From: Jatrophihabitans endophyticus
GTDB lineage: Bacteria; Actinomycetota; Actinomycetes; Mycobacteriales; Jatrophihabitantaceae
NCBI RefSeq assembly: GCF_900129455.1
Contig: NZ_FQVU01000002.1
Location: forward strand, 310,001-374,000
Direction: 5' to 3'
Length of the DNA: 64,000 nt
Under the pieces are notes generated by a model, which did no database searches, was not told the DNA's origin, and was given only the letters and a program-made list of their open reading frames with translations. Shown piece after piece: positions 43,391 through 51,841 of this stretch (position 1 is its first letter; every line of letters begins with the position of its first letter). The position numbers were made by a program, and so were the translations under genes.

Positions 43391-45394
43391 CTACTGAGGA
43401 TTGTCGAGGCGGCGCGCGCCGAGTTCGCTGCGCAGCAGCCGCATCGCCTCGGTCTCCGGATCGGCGGCCACCGGGCGGCCGGGTTCGTCGGGGCCGGGGT
43501 CCTCGTCGCGCGGATCCGGCTCGGGGGCCGAGCGCGCCGGGTTGCTCGGAGCGGCGGCCGCGGGCTTCGCGCCGTCCACGCCGATGCGCCAGCTGCCGCC
43601 CACGACCGTGACCAACGCATCGCGCAACACCGCGGTGTTGCTGTCCTCGGCGATCATCTTGGCGAGCGCCGTCGGGGCCGACAGCGTCAGCTGCTCACCC
43701 TGGACGTCGATGATCTGCGCGTTGTCGAGCAGGGCCCGGGTGCGCCGGCTCGTCTGCTTGACGACCTCGAGCACTTCGGGCCAGAGCTGGCGCAGCGCGT
43801 GCGAGTCGAGTGCTCCCGGGGCGGCAGCGGCCCCGCCGGCCGCGGCGCCGGTGTCGGCGTCGGCGCCGGTGTCGGCGCCGGTCGCGGCGCTGCCGTCGGC
43901 GGCCGGCTGGGATGACGACGACGACGGCGGGCTCGACGGTGCGGCCTCGACCGTGGCCGCCGGACGCTCCTCCACCTCGGGGCGCACCGACGCGGTGGGC
44001 TGCTGCGCGTGCGCGCGGCGGGCGTCCGGGTCGCGGGACGGCTCGGGCGCGGGGGGCGGCGTACGCGGCGTGTCGGGCCGTTCGGCCGGCTGCACCGGCG
44101 CCGCGAGCCGCTGCGGTGCGGGCTGCCGGGCACCTGCGGGGACCGCCGCGCCGGCGGTCATGCGGCGCTCCAGGGCCTCGAGGCGCTGCAGCAGGGCGGC
44201 CGAGTCGCTCGCGGCGTCGGGCAGCATCATCCGCGCGCAGAGCAGCTCCAGCGCGAGCCGGGGCGAGGTCGTCCCCCGCGTCTCGACGAGCGACGTGTGG
44301 ACGATCTCGGCGAAGCGGGTGAGCGCGGCGCCGCCGAGGCGCAGCGCCTGGTCGGACATGTGCGCGAGCTGGTCGTCGGGAACGTCGACGAGGCCGCGCT
44401 CGCCGGCGTCGGGCACCGCGTCGAGCAGGATGAGGTCGCGCAGCCGGTCGAGCAGGTCGACGGAGAACCGCCGCGGGTCGTGCCCCGCCTCGACCACGCG
44501 GTCGACGGTCTCGTAGACCGCCGCCGCGTCGCCCGCGGCCAGCGCGTCGACCATGTCGTCGAGCAGCGCGCCGTCGGTGACGCCGAGCAGCGCGACCGCC
44601 CGGGTGTACGTGACGCCCTCGGCACCGGCGCCCGCGAGCAGCTGGTCGAGGATCGACAGCGAGTCGCGGGCCGAGCCGCCACCGGCACGGACGACGAGCG
44701 GCAGCACGGCCGGCTCGACGCCGATGCCCTCGGCCCGCGTGATCTGCTCGAGGTGGGCCCGCAGGGCCGCGGGCGGGATGAGCCGGAACGGGTAGTGGTG
44801 CGTGCGCGAGCGGATCGTCGTGAGCACCTTGTCCGGCTCGGTCGTCGCGAAGACGAAGACGAGGAAGTCCGGTGGCTCCTCGACGAGCTTGAGCAGGGCG
44901 TTGAACGCCGCCGTCGTGACCATGTGGGCCTCGTCGACGATGTAGACCTTGTAGCGGTCGCGCACCGGCGCGAAGAACGCGCGCTCACGCAGCTCGCGGG
45001 CGTCCTCGACGCCGTTGTGGCTGGCCGCGTCGATCTCGATGACGTCGATCGACCCCGGCCCGTTGGGTGCGAGTTCCCGGCACGAGTCGCAGACCCCGCA
45101 GGGTTCGGGCGTGGGGCCCTGCGCGCAGTTCAGGCTGCGGGCGAGGATGCGCGCGCTCGAGGTCTTGCCGCAGCCGCGGGGACCGCTGAACAGGTAGGCG
45201 TGATTGATCCGGCCGGCCGCGAGCGCGGCGCGCAGCGGCTCGGTGACGTGCTCCTGACCGATCACCTCGGCGAAGGTCGACGAGCGGTACTTGCGGTACA
45301 GGGCGAGGTTCGTCGTGGCGCGGTCGCCGGGGCCCGTGGCGGCCGTCGCGTCCCCGGTGGTCGCCGGGTCGGTCGAGGTCGCAGCGCTGGTCAC
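43391..45394 (-). CDS. dnaX: DNA polymerase III subunits gamma/tau
   Basis: 667 aa. AAA+ domain with Walker A GPRGCGKTSSA, zinc module (Cys in LNCAQGPTPEPCGVCDSC), Walker B VYIVDEAHMV, sensor FATTEPDKVLTTIRSR, lid and collar, then a long Pro/Ala/Ser-rich linker (about 415-530) and a C-terminal tau-like region (LRQLWPEVLEVVKQTSRRTRALL). Loads the sliding clamp. No slippery frameshift site for a separate gamma form was noticed. GTG 45394 has a leaderless -10; divergent from the PAS kinase gene. Confidence 0.97.
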   Translation of the reverse strand: MTSAATSTDPATTGDATAATGPGDRATTNLALYRKYRSSTFAEVIGQEHVTEPLRAALAAGRINHAYLFSGPRGCGKTSSARILARSLNCAQGPTPEPCGVCDSCRELAPNGPGSIDVIEIDAASHNGVEDARELRERAFFAPVRDRYKVYIVDEAHMVTTAAFNALLKLVEEPPDFLVFVFATTEPDKVLTTIRSRTHHYPFRLIPPAALRAHLEQITRAEGIGVEPAVLPLVVRAGGGSARDSLSILDQLLAGAGAEGVTYTRAVALLGVTDGALLDDMVDALAAGDAAAVYETVDRVVEAGHDPRRFSVDLLDRLRDLILLDAVPDAGERGLVDVPDDQLAHMSDQALRLGGAALTRFAEIVHTSLVETRGTTSPRLALELLCARMMLPDAASDSAALLQRLEALERRMTAGAAVPAGARQPAPQRLAAPVQPAERPDTPRTPPPAPEPSRDPDARRAHAQQPTASVRPEVEERPAATVEAAPSSPPSSSSSQPAADGSAATGADTGADADTGAAAGGAAAAPGALDSHALRQLWPEVLEVVKQTSRRTRALLDNAQIIDVQGEQLTLSAPTALAKMIAEDSNTAVLRDALVTVVGGSWRIGVDGAKPAAAAPSNPARSAPEPDPRDEDPGPDEPGRPVAADPETEAMRLLRSELGARRLDNPQ

Positions 45395-45400
45395 GCGACG

Positions 45401-45406
45401 ACCCTA
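45401..45406 (-). promoter_or_regulatory. -10 box TAGGGT of a leaderless promoter (dnaX)
   Basis: TAGGGT on the minus strand, 6 bases before GTG 45394. Confidence 0.55.
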
Positions 45407-45463
45407 ACGACCCGCCACGACGCCCCGCCACGGTCGTTGCTTGGGAGGCCGCGGGCGCGGCCC

Positions 45464-45469
45464 TAGTCT
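45464..45469 (+). promoter_or_regulatory. -10 box TAGTCT of a leaderless promoter (PAS kinase)
   Basis: TAGTCT, 7 bases before ATG 45477; no Shine-Dalgarno. Confidence 0.55.
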
Positions 45470-45476
45470 TCCCACC

Positions 45477-46904
45477 ATGACCCTCCTCGGCCCGCAGGAC
45501 GCGAGCACCGAGCTGGCGCTCGACCTGGTGTCGCAGGTGGTCGACTACGCGATCATCGCGCTGGACACCACCGGGACGATCCGCAGCTGGAACGCCGGCG
45601 CCGAGCGGCTCAAGGGCTACGCGACCGAGGAGGCCGTCGGGCGGCACTTCTCGATCTTCTACACCGTGGACGACCGCGAGGCCGACCTCCCACTCACCCT
45701 GCTCACGCGCGCCGAGCGCGACGGCCGGGTCGCCCACAGCGGGTGGCGACTGCGCAAGGACGGCACCCGCTTCTGGGGCGACGTCGTCATCACCGCGCTG
45801 CACGACGAGAGCGGCGTGCTCACCGGCTACGCCAAGGTGACCCGCGACCGCACCGCCGAGCACGCGCTGGTCGAGCGCGAATCGCAGCTGCGGATGCTCG
45901 TCGCCCAGGTCGTCGACTACGCGATCGTCGCCCTCGACCCCAACGGCGTCGTGCTGACGTGGAACGCCGGGGCGGCGCACCTCAAGGGCTACACCGCCGA
46001 CGAGGCGATCGGGCAGCACTTCTCGGTCTGCTACACACCCGACGACCGGAGCAACGGCCTGCCCTACGACCTACTGGAGAGCGCCCGCCAGGCCGGTCGC
46101 GTCGAGCACACCGGCTGGCGGGTACGCAAGGACGGCTCGCGGTTCTGGGGCGACGTCGTGCTCACCGCGCTGCGTGACGACGAGGGCCGGCTCACCGGCT
46201 ACGCCGAGGTCACCCGCGACCGCACCGAGGAGCACCGCCTCGAGCGGCTGCAGGCCTCGCTGTTCGCGACGCTCACGCACGACATCCGGCAGCCGTTGCA
46301 CAGCATCGCGGCCTACGCCTCGCTCGTCGCCAGGGCCGAGCCCGGGGAGCGCGCACACTTCGCCGAGCGCATCACCACCGAGGCCGCGCACCTCGAGCAC
46401 CTGATCACGAACCTCTTCGACTACGCGAAGCTGCGGGCCGGCGTGGTGTCGATCGACGTCCGGCCGCTCGCGCTCGGCGACGTCGTGCGCGAGGTCGTGG
46501 CCGCCAACGGCCATCTCTTCGCCGGCCGCGAGATCGACGTCGACGACGACGGTGCGACCGCCCTGGCCGATCGGGTCGCGATGCGCCGCGTACTGGCCAA
46601 CCTGCTCAGCAACGCGGTGAAGTACTCACCCGCCGCGGCGCCCGTCGAGGTCACCGTCGCCGGCGACGGCCTGCGCACCCGCCTCACGGTCGCCGACCAC
46701 GGCCGCGGCATCGCGCCCGAGGACGTCCCGGTCATCTTCACCGAGTTCGTCCGGGGGCAGCTTGCGAGCGAGGACGGCGGCACCGGCCTCGGACTGGCCA
46801 GCGTCAAGCACCTCGTCGAGCTCCAGCACGGCTCGGTCCACCTCGACAGTCGCCTCGGCGACGGCACCGTCGTGGTGGTCGACCTGCCCGCCACCTCACG
46901 GTGA
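45477..46904 (+). CDS. soluble histidine kinase with two tandem PAS domains
   Basis: 475 aa, no membrane helix. Two closely related PAS-PAC units (about residues 15-130 and 140-255), each with YAIxALDxxGxxxxWNAGAxxLKGYxxxEAxGxHFS, then WRxRKDGxRFWGDVVxTAL and a TGYAxVTRDRT end. HisKA with phospho-acceptor His268 (LTHDIRQPL) and HATPase (NLLSNAVKYSP, DHGRGI, GGTGLGLASVK). The near identity of the PAS units points to a duplication. Ligand unknown. No response regulator is adjacent. Confidence 0.92.
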   Translation: MTLLGPQDASTELALDLVSQVVDYAIIALDTTGTIRSWNAGAERLKGYATEEAVGRHFSIFYTVDDREADLPLTLLTRAERDGRVAHSGWRLRKDGTRFWGDVVITALHDESGVLTGYAKVTRDRTAEHALVERESQLRMLVAQVVDYAIVALDPNGVVLTWNAGAAHLKGYTADEAIGQHFSVCYTPDDRSNGLPYDLLESARQAGRVEHTGWRVRKDGSRFWGDVVLTALRDDEGRLTGYAEVTRDRTEEHRLERLQASLFATLTHDIRQPLHSIAAYASLVARAEPGERAHFAERITTEAAHLEHLITNLFDYAKLRAGVVSIDVRPLALGDVVREVVAANGHLFAGREIDVDDDGATALADRVAMRRVLANLLSNAVKYSPAAAPVEVTVAGDGLRTRLTVADHGRGIAPEDVPVIFTEFVRGQLASEDGGTGLGLASVKHLVELQHGSVHLDSRLGDGTVVVVDLPATSR

Positions 46905-46941
46905 CCACGAAGACGTCGGCGCCGCGGGACGGGGACGCGAG

Positions 46942-47029
46942 GACCCCCCGCGCACCCGCCAGAGCCTGCTTATCCTTGCTGCCTTCCGGCCCTGGGGAGG
47001 TTCGCAGGGTGAGCGCCACACGGGGGGTC
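46942..47029 (-). ncRNA. ffs: signal recognition particle RNA (4.5S type)
   Basis: Minus strand carries the conserved SRP core GGAAGGCAGCAAGG with the opposing CAGGCTCTGG side and closes with complementary ends GACCCCCC (47029-47022) and GGGGGGTC (46949-46942). About 88 bases, the short bacterial form. A TAGACT -10 box (47042-47037) lies 7 bases before the 5' end. Location next to dnaX matches mycobacteria. Confidence 0.93.
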
Positions 47030-47036
47030 TGCGCCG

Positions 47037-47042
47037 AGTCTA
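47037..47042 (-). promoter_or_regulatory. -10 box TAGACT of the SRP RNA promoter
   Basis: TAGACT on the minus strand, 7 bases before the RNA 5' end at 47029. Confidence 0.6.
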
Positions 47043-47099
47043 CGGGCCGCGGCGCACGCTCGTGCGCTCACCGGGCGACGGACCCGTTGCGCCGTCTTC

Positions 47100-47105
47100 T
47101 ATCCT
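47100..47105 (+). promoter_or_regulatory. -10 box TATCCT upstream of tRNA-Ser
   Basis: TATCCT, 7 bases before the mature 5' end of the tRNA, so there is little or no 5' leader to process. Confidence 0.5.
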
Positions 47106-47112
47106 GATCGGC

Positions 47113-47197
47113 GGAGGATTCGCCTAGTGGCCTATGGCGCTCGCCTGGAACGCGGGTTGGGGGAAACCCCTCATGGGTTCAAATCCCATATCCTCCG
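47113..47197 (+). tRNA. tRNA-Ser (anticodon GGA)
   Basis: 85 bases. Acceptor arms GGAGGAT and ATCCTCC, anticodon stem CTCGC/GCGGG with loop CTGGAAC (anticodon GGA), long variable arm (GTTGGGGGAAACCCC region) as required for tRNA-Ser, T-loop GTTCAAATC. Discriminator G; CCA is not encoded. Confidence 0.95.
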
Positions 47198-47207
47198 CAC
47201 GTGGCCC

Positions 47208-47237
47208 GGGCCGCGCGGTCTCACGATCGCGCGGCCC
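47208..47237. terminator. hairpin between tRNA-Ser and the convergent MFS gene
   Basis: Perfect 10-bp stem (GGGCCGCGCG at 47208-47217, complement at 47228-47237), 10-base loop, 10 bases after the tRNA and covering the last codons of the MFS gene. Can serve both directions. Confidence 0.7.
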
Positions 47238-48429
47238 GTTCCGCGTTCCGAGCCTGTTCGTCGGCCGCCCGCCGCTCGGCGCGGACCGGCGTGAGCGGGA
47301 TCGCGAGCAGCGGGAAGACGGCGACGAGGGCGAAGCCGACGGCGTAGCGCGAGTCGCCGATGACGGCGGCGAGCACGGGCGCGGTGGCGATGGCCGCGAC
47401 GTTCTGGACCGTGTTCTGCACACCGAGCGCGCGTCCGGACCACTCGCGCCCGGCGAACTCGGCGACGGCGGTGTAGGCCAGGCCGTTGTCGGCGACCGTG
47501 ACGACGGCACCGAGGGCGAACCCCGCGACGACGAACCACAGACCGGACCACGCCCCGAGCGCGATGACGACCATCAGCGCCGCCGACGTCACCGCGAGCT
47601 GGCGCATGGGGCGCAGCCGGCTGCCGACGCGGTCGGACCAGACCCCGGACGCGATGCGGCCGGCCGCCCCCGCGACCTGGAAGGCGAACACCAGCCGACC
47701 CGCCGCGGCGGCGTCCCAGTGTCGCTCGTGGACGAGGAAGATCAGCGTGAACGACGCGACCGCGAACTGCGGGACGACGAGCAGCGCGCTCGACACGTGG
47801 ACGCGGGGCAGGTGGGTCGAGCCCCGGTAGGGCGAGCGGACGGGGGGCACACCCTCGACCGGGGCCGGCCGCGGCGGGTCGGCGACCAGCAGGGCGGTCG
47901 CGGCGGCGGTCAGCGCGCAGACCAGCGCGGGGAACAGCAGCGCCAGGTGCGCGCCGTGCTCCCGCCCGAGAGTGGGCAGCGCGAGCGCGGCGATCGCGAC
48001 CCCGAGCGGCTGCGCGGTCTGCCGGGTGCCCATGGCCAGGCCGCGTTCGGCGACGGGGAACCAGCCCATCACCACCCGGCCGCTGGCGGCGTTGACCGAC
48101 GCGCCGAACGCGCCGGCCAGCGCGAGCAGCACGGCGAGCCCGGCCGACCCCGGCACGACGGCGGCGCACGCCAGCAGGACGGCGGAGGCGCCGACGCCGG
48201 TGACGATGACGACGTGCTCGCCGTAGCGGTCGGCGGCGGCGCCCCAGGCGATGAGCGTCAGCAGCAGACCCACCATGGGCGCCGACACGAGCAGGCTCGC
48301 CTCGAACAGGCTCAGGCCCTCGGCCCGCAGCGCCGGGACGAGCATCGGGATCCCGTACAGGAACGAGCAGGTCGCGGCCTGCGCGAGCGTGCCGACCACG
48401 AGGATCGTCCACCGCCGCCGCTCCGCCAC
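47221..48429 (-). CDS. major facilitator superfamily transporter
   Basis: 402 aa with 12 predicted helices. The loop motif GAAADRYGEH after helix 2 and SDRVGSRLRP after helix 8 are the two MFS A-motifs. Helix 5 region has RGLAMGTRQTAQPLGVAI, as in the OFA/monocarboxylate-like and CynX-like groups. Substrate not predictable. GTG 48429 has a leaderless -10. Convergent with tRNA-Ser. Confidence 0.88.
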   Translation of the reverse strand: MAERRRWTILVVGTLAQAATCSFLYGIPMLVPALRAEGLSLFEASLLVSAPMVGLLLTLIAWGAAADRYGEHVVIVTGVGASAVLLACAAVVPGSAGLAVLLALAGAFGASVNAASGRVVMGWFPVAERGLAMGTRQTAQPLGVAIAALALPTLGREHGAHLALLFPALVCALTAAATALLVADPPRPAPVEGVPPVRSPYRGSTHLPRVHVSSALLVVPQFAVASFTLIFLVHERHWDAAAAGRLVFAFQVAGAAGRIASGVWSDRVGSRLRPMRQLAVTSAALMVVIALGAWSGLWFVVAGFALGAVVTVADNGLAYTAVAEFAGREWSGRALGVQNTVQNVAAIATAPVLAAVIGDSRYAVGFALVAVFPLLAIPLTPVRAERRAADEQARNAERAARS

Positions 48430-48435
48430 GGCCCG

Positions 48436-48441
48436 ACCCTA
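48436..48441 (-). promoter_or_regulatory. -10 box TAGGGT of a leaderless promoter (MFS gene)
   Basis: TAGGGT on the minus strand, 6 bases before GTG 48429. Confidence 0.5.
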
Positions 48442-48450
48442 CCTGCTATC

Positions 48451-49329
48451 TCAAGATAAGGGACGGTCGTCTCGCATAGCGGGATCGGTCTCGGCGACGA
48501 ATGCCGCCACCTCGTCGGCGAAGTGCTGTGCCGACGCGCGATGCGGCTCGTGGGAACGGTTCGGGAAGACCAGCAGCCGGCTGCCGGGCAGGTGCTCGTG
48601 CGCGGCGCGGGCGTGCCGCACCGGGATCACCGGGTCGCCCTCGTTCCAGACCAGCATCGTCGGGACGTGGGCGGCGAGCGTCCCCATGTCCATGAAGTTG
48701 CCGCGCTGGCCGCCGGGCTCGATCACGCCGCGGAGCGCGGCGAAGAAGGCGGCCTGACCGGCGGCGTCCCCCAACGCCCGTCCGGCGCGACGCAGGTTGA
48801 CGACGTTGTCCGGGGTGAGTCGCAACGCCCGGTGCAGCCCGGGGCTGCGGTAGAGGCGCCGCAGGGCGGGGCGGGTGACGAGTCGGAGGACGGCCGGCGC
48901 GACCGGCAGGGCGGCGGCGCGCAGCACCGGGTGCACCTCGCGGCCGAGCCCGCCGGCCGAGACCAGCACGAGCCGGTCGACCAGGTCGGGATGCTGCGAG
49001 CAGAAGTGCACCGCGACCGCGCCGCCGAGGGAGTGACCGCACACGGTGGCCGAGGCGATGCCCAGGACGCGGAACAGGTCGCGCAACGATGCGGCGAAGT
49101 CGTCGAGCAGGTAGCCGTGACGGGGTTTGTCCGAGGCGCCGTGGCCGAGCAGATCGACGGCGTAGACGTGCAGCCCGTGCGCGGCGAGCGGGCCGACGGC
49201 GCGGTCCCACGTCCCGCTGTCGGAGGCGAGTCCGTGCAGCAGGACGATCACCGGGGCGTCGGCCGGCCCCGCCTCGGTGAGGGCGATGGTGTGCCCGTCC
49301 GCCACCACCGAGCGCGAGGTAATGGGCAC
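48451..49329 (-). CDS. alpha/beta hydrolase (Ser nucleophile)
   Basis: 292 aa. HGLASDSGTWD oxyanion region, DLLGHGASDKP, nucleophile elbow CGHSLGGAVA (Ser), acid in WNEGDPVIPV, His in FPNRSHEPH. Cap of helices between strands 6 and 7. Resembles the carboxylic-ester/lipase-like branch of abhydrolase_1; substrate unknown. Upstream of the MFS gene on the same strand, which has its own promoter. GTG 49329 has a leaderless -10; no membrane or signal sequence. Confidence 0.85.
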   Translation of the reverse strand: MPITSRSVVADGHTIALTEAGPADAPVIVLLHGLASDSGTWDRAVGPLAAHGLHVYAVDLLGHGASDKPRHGYLLDDFAASLRDLFRVLGIASATVCGHSLGGAVAVHFCSQHPDLVDRLVLVSAGGLGREVHPVLRAAALPVAPAVLRLVTRPALRRLYRSPGLHRALRLTPDNVVNLRRAGRALGDAAGQAAFFAALRGVIEPGGQRGNFMDMGTLAAHVPTMLVWNEGDPVIPVRHARAAHEHLPGSRLLVFPNRSHEPHRASAQHFADEVAAFVAETDPAMRDDRPLS

Positions 49330-49336
49330 GACGGAA

Positions 49337-49342
49337 AATCTA
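49337..49342 (-). promoter_or_regulatory. -10 box TAGATT of a leaderless promoter (alpha/beta hydrolase)
   Basis: TAGATT on the minus strand, 7 bases before GTG 49329; one of few AT-richer spots in the region. Confidence 0.5.
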
Positions 49343-49398
49343 TCCGAGCACGACTCCGGGACAGCGGCCGGTTGCGCTCGGCGGAGGGGGTGCGAGGG

Positions 49399-49674
49399 TC
49401 AGGCGGCGCGGCGCTTGCGTGCGCGCTTGGGCGCTGCGGTGGCGGCCGCGACCGGCTGCAGCTCGGCGTGAGCGGCGCGCACGGTGGCGTCGTCCAGGCC
49501 CAGGATCGAGAGCAGCGTGCGGCAGTCCTCGGCGTCGAGGGAGGACGCTGCGATCACCCGCACCGCGCTGCGACGCTGCTTCGCGTGCAGCTCTTCCTCG
49601 GCCTCGATCCGGGCCAGATCGGCCTGGGAGATCGGCGTTCCGTCGACGGACATGGTCCCTACTCGCGCTGTCAT
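49399..49674 (-). CDS. small hypothetical protein with basic tail
   Basis: 91 aa. Polar helical N-terminal half (SQADLARIEAEEELHAKQRRSAVRVIAASSLDAEDCRTLLSILGLDD), a possible second helix (ATVRAAHAELQP) and a Lys/Arg tail (APKRARKRRAA) that could bind nucleic acid. No known domain. ATG 49674 or the in-frame ATG at 49653 may be the start. Lies alone between the hydrolase and the response regulator on the same strand. Composition resembles a real protein more than a shadow frame, but evidence is limited. Confidence 0.5.
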   Translation of the reverse strand: MTARVGTMSVDGTPISQADLARIEAEEELHAKQRRSAVRVIAASSLDAEDCRTLLSILGLDDATVRAAHAELQPVAAATAAPKRARKRRAA

Positions 49675-49800
49675 GGCAGCACCATTCCCCCGGCACCAGG
49701 GGTTCTAACGACGGGCCCACGTGCGCGCCGGCACGCACACACACGGCCCATCGGACGCCCACCGGACTCCTACGAACGGTGCCGACGAGCGGGCGGCGGG

Positions 49801-50256
49801 TCAGGCGTCGGGCAGCTTGGCGACGGTGAGGAAGAAGCTGTCGATCTCGCGCACGACCTCGGCGAAGTGGTCGAAGTCGACGGGCTTGGTGACGAAGACG
49901 TTCGCGTGCAGGTCGTAGCTGCGCTCGACGTCCTCGCTCGCGCCCGAGGTGGTCAGCACGACGACGGGGATCCGGCGCAGCTCCGGGTCCTCCTTGACCT
50001 CGGCCAGGACCTCGTGGCCGCTCTTTCGCGGCAGGTTCAGGTCGAGCAGGATCAGATCGGGGCGCTCGGCGTCCTGGTAGCCGTTCTCTCGACGCAGGTA
50101 GGCCAGCGCCTCGATGCCGTCCGGGACGACGGTCAGGCGCGAACGCAGCTTGCTCGCCTTCAACGCCTCCTCGGCGATGAGGACGTCACCCGGGTCGTCC
50201 TCGACCAGCAGGACGTCCAGCGACGAGCGCGGTTGCTCCGTCACCGAGTTTGGCAT
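49801..50256 (-). CDS. single-domain response regulator (Rcp1-like)
   Basis: 151 aa, receiver domain only: acidic pair in LLVEDDPGD, phospho-acceptor Asp72 (LILLDLNLP), Thr in LTTSG, and Lys in VTKPVD. Rcp1-type receivers partner with bacteriophytochrome or CHASE3 kinases. Its first 71 bases overlap the 3' end of the upstream kinase gene in another frame. GGAGG six bases before ATG 50256, inside the kinase coding region, gives it an independent ribosome site. Confidence 0.93.
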   Translation of the reverse strand: MPNSVTEQPRSSLDVLLVEDDPGDVLIAEEALKASKLRSRLTVVPDGIEALAYLRRENGYQDAERPDLILLDLNLPRKSGHEVLAEVKEDPELRRIPVVVLTTSGASEDVERSYDLHANVFVTKPVDFDHFAEVVREIDSFFLTVAKLPDA

Positions 50257-51841
50257 TGCGTACCTCCGGAAGCGTGAACCGGAAGGTCGCCCCGGAACTG
50301 GCAGTGTCAGCAGACTCTACGGCAGCGAGCCAGATACGCCCGCCGTGGAACTCCACGATCTTGCGGCACAGCGCGAGGCCGATTCCGGTGCCCCCGTACT
50401 GGTCGCGCAGATGGAGTCGCTGGAACACCGCGAAGATGCGTTCGGCGTACTCGGCGTCGATCCCGATGCCGTTGTCGCTCACGGTGATCGTCCAGACCCG
50501 GGTGTCCGGGTCGACCTCGGCCGACACCCGGACCACCGGTGCGACGTCCTCGCGGCGGTACTTCACCGCGTTGCCGACGAGGTTCTCCAGCAGCGACACG
50601 AGCAGGGCCCGGTCGCCGTCGACGGTCGGCAGCGGCGTCAGCCGCTCGACCACGGCACCCGCCTCGGTGAACTTGTCGCCCAGGTTGGCGATCGCCTGGT
50701 CGAGCTTCACGTCCAGGTCGATCCGCTCGAAGCCCTCGGTGCCGCGGCCGACGCGTGAGAGCGCGAGCAGGTCGGTGATGAGCACCTGCATCCGCTTCGC
50801 CCCGTCGACGGCGAAGTGGATGTACTGGCGGGCGCGATCGTCGAGCTGCGGGCCGTACTGCCGTTCGAGGAGCTGGCAGAAGTTCGCGACCTTGCGCAAC
50901 GGCTCGGACAGGTCGTGCGACGCGACGTAGGCGAACTGCTGCAGATCGTCGTTGGAGCGGGCGAGCTCCTCGCCGCGGGCGCGCAGTTCCGCGCCGATCG
51001 CCTCGGCCCGGCCGAGCTCGGTCGCGATCCGCAGCCGCATCGCCTCGACGTCCTCGGCCAGTGACGTCAGCTCGTGCGGACCGACGGGGACGATCCGACG
51101 GTGCATGTCACCCCGGGCGACCGAGCGGGTCTGGCCGGCCAGCGTCTCCACCGGCGTGAGGACCCATCGGGCCAGCCCGCGCCACAGGACGAGGCCGGAA
51201 CCGACGAGCACGACGACGAGCAGGGCGCCGGACACGCCGAAGAGGACACCGTCACGGACGCGTTCGGATCGCGCGTCGGCCACCCGGGTGCGGAGGACGA
51301 CGTCGAGCGCCGCGGCGCGCGAACGGATCGCGTCGAACCGGGCCTTGGCTCCGGCGCTCCCGACGATCGCCACGCCGGCCGCGGGATCGTCGGCGATCCG
51401 GGCCACCGCCGGTTCGGCGATCTCGGCACGCCAGCGTTCCGTCGCCGCGCGCAGGTCGTCCCACCGCCGCCGGATCCCTTCGTCCTCGGCGATCAACGAG
51501 GACAGCTGGCTGCGGTCGCGGGTCTCGTCGTTCGCGTGCCGTCGGTACGGCTCGAGGAATTGCGGGTCGCGAGTAAGCGCGTAACCGCGCAAACCCGTCT
51601 CCTGGTCGACGAGGTCGGTCAGCAGCCGCGCGCTCGTCGTGAGGGCCGGCTGCCAGCGGTCGATGACGTCGTTGCCCGCCCGCACGAAGAGCAGTGCCGA
51701 GACCACGACGGCGAGGATGAGCACGAGCATGACGGCGCAGACGGCCCCGAATGCCTTGCCGAGCCGGCCCCGCAGCGTCCAGTCGCGCGACCGACCGCGG
51801 ATCTCGCCCGCCGCCGGGCCGTCGGGCACCGCAGCGCTCAC
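50186..51841 (-). CDS. CHASE3-HAMP sensor histidine kinase
   Basis: 551 aa. Transmembrane helix 1 ([21 protein letters not shown]), extracytoplasmic CHASE3 domain ([29 protein letters not shown]), helix 2 ([20 protein letters not shown]), HAMP, HisKA with His in [13 protein letters not shown], and HATPase ([38 protein letters not shown]). GTG 51841 overlaps the stop of the REC-PP2C gene (GTGA) and the 3' end overlaps the response regulator by 71 bases, so the three genes form one signalling unit. Confidence 0.93.
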   Translation of the reverse strand: MSAAVPDGPAAGEIRGRSRDWTLRGRLGKAFGAVCAVMLVLILAVVVSALLFVRAGNDVIDRWQPALTTSARLLTDLVDQETGLRGYALTRDPQFLEPYRRHANDETRDRSQLSSLIAEDEGIRRRWDDLRAATERWRAEIAEPAVARIADDPAAGVAIVGSAGAKARFDAIRSRAAALDVVLRTRVADARSERVRDGVLFGVSGALLVVVLVGSGLVLWRGLARWVLTPVETLAGQTRSVARGDMHRRIVPVGPHELTSLAEDVEAMRLRIATELGRAEAIGAELRARGEELARSNDDLQQFAYVASHDLSEPLRKVANFCQLLERQYGPQLDDRARQYIHFAVDGAKRMQVLITDLLALSRVGRGTEGFERIDLDVKLDQAIANLGDKFTEAGAVVERLTPLPTVDGDRALLVSLLENLVGNAVKYRREDVAPVVRVSAEVDPDTRVWTITVSDNGIGIDAEYAERIFAVFQRLHLRDQYGGTGIGLALCRKIVEFHGGRIWLAAVESADTASSGATFRFTLPEVRNAKLGDGATALVAGRPAGRGRPG

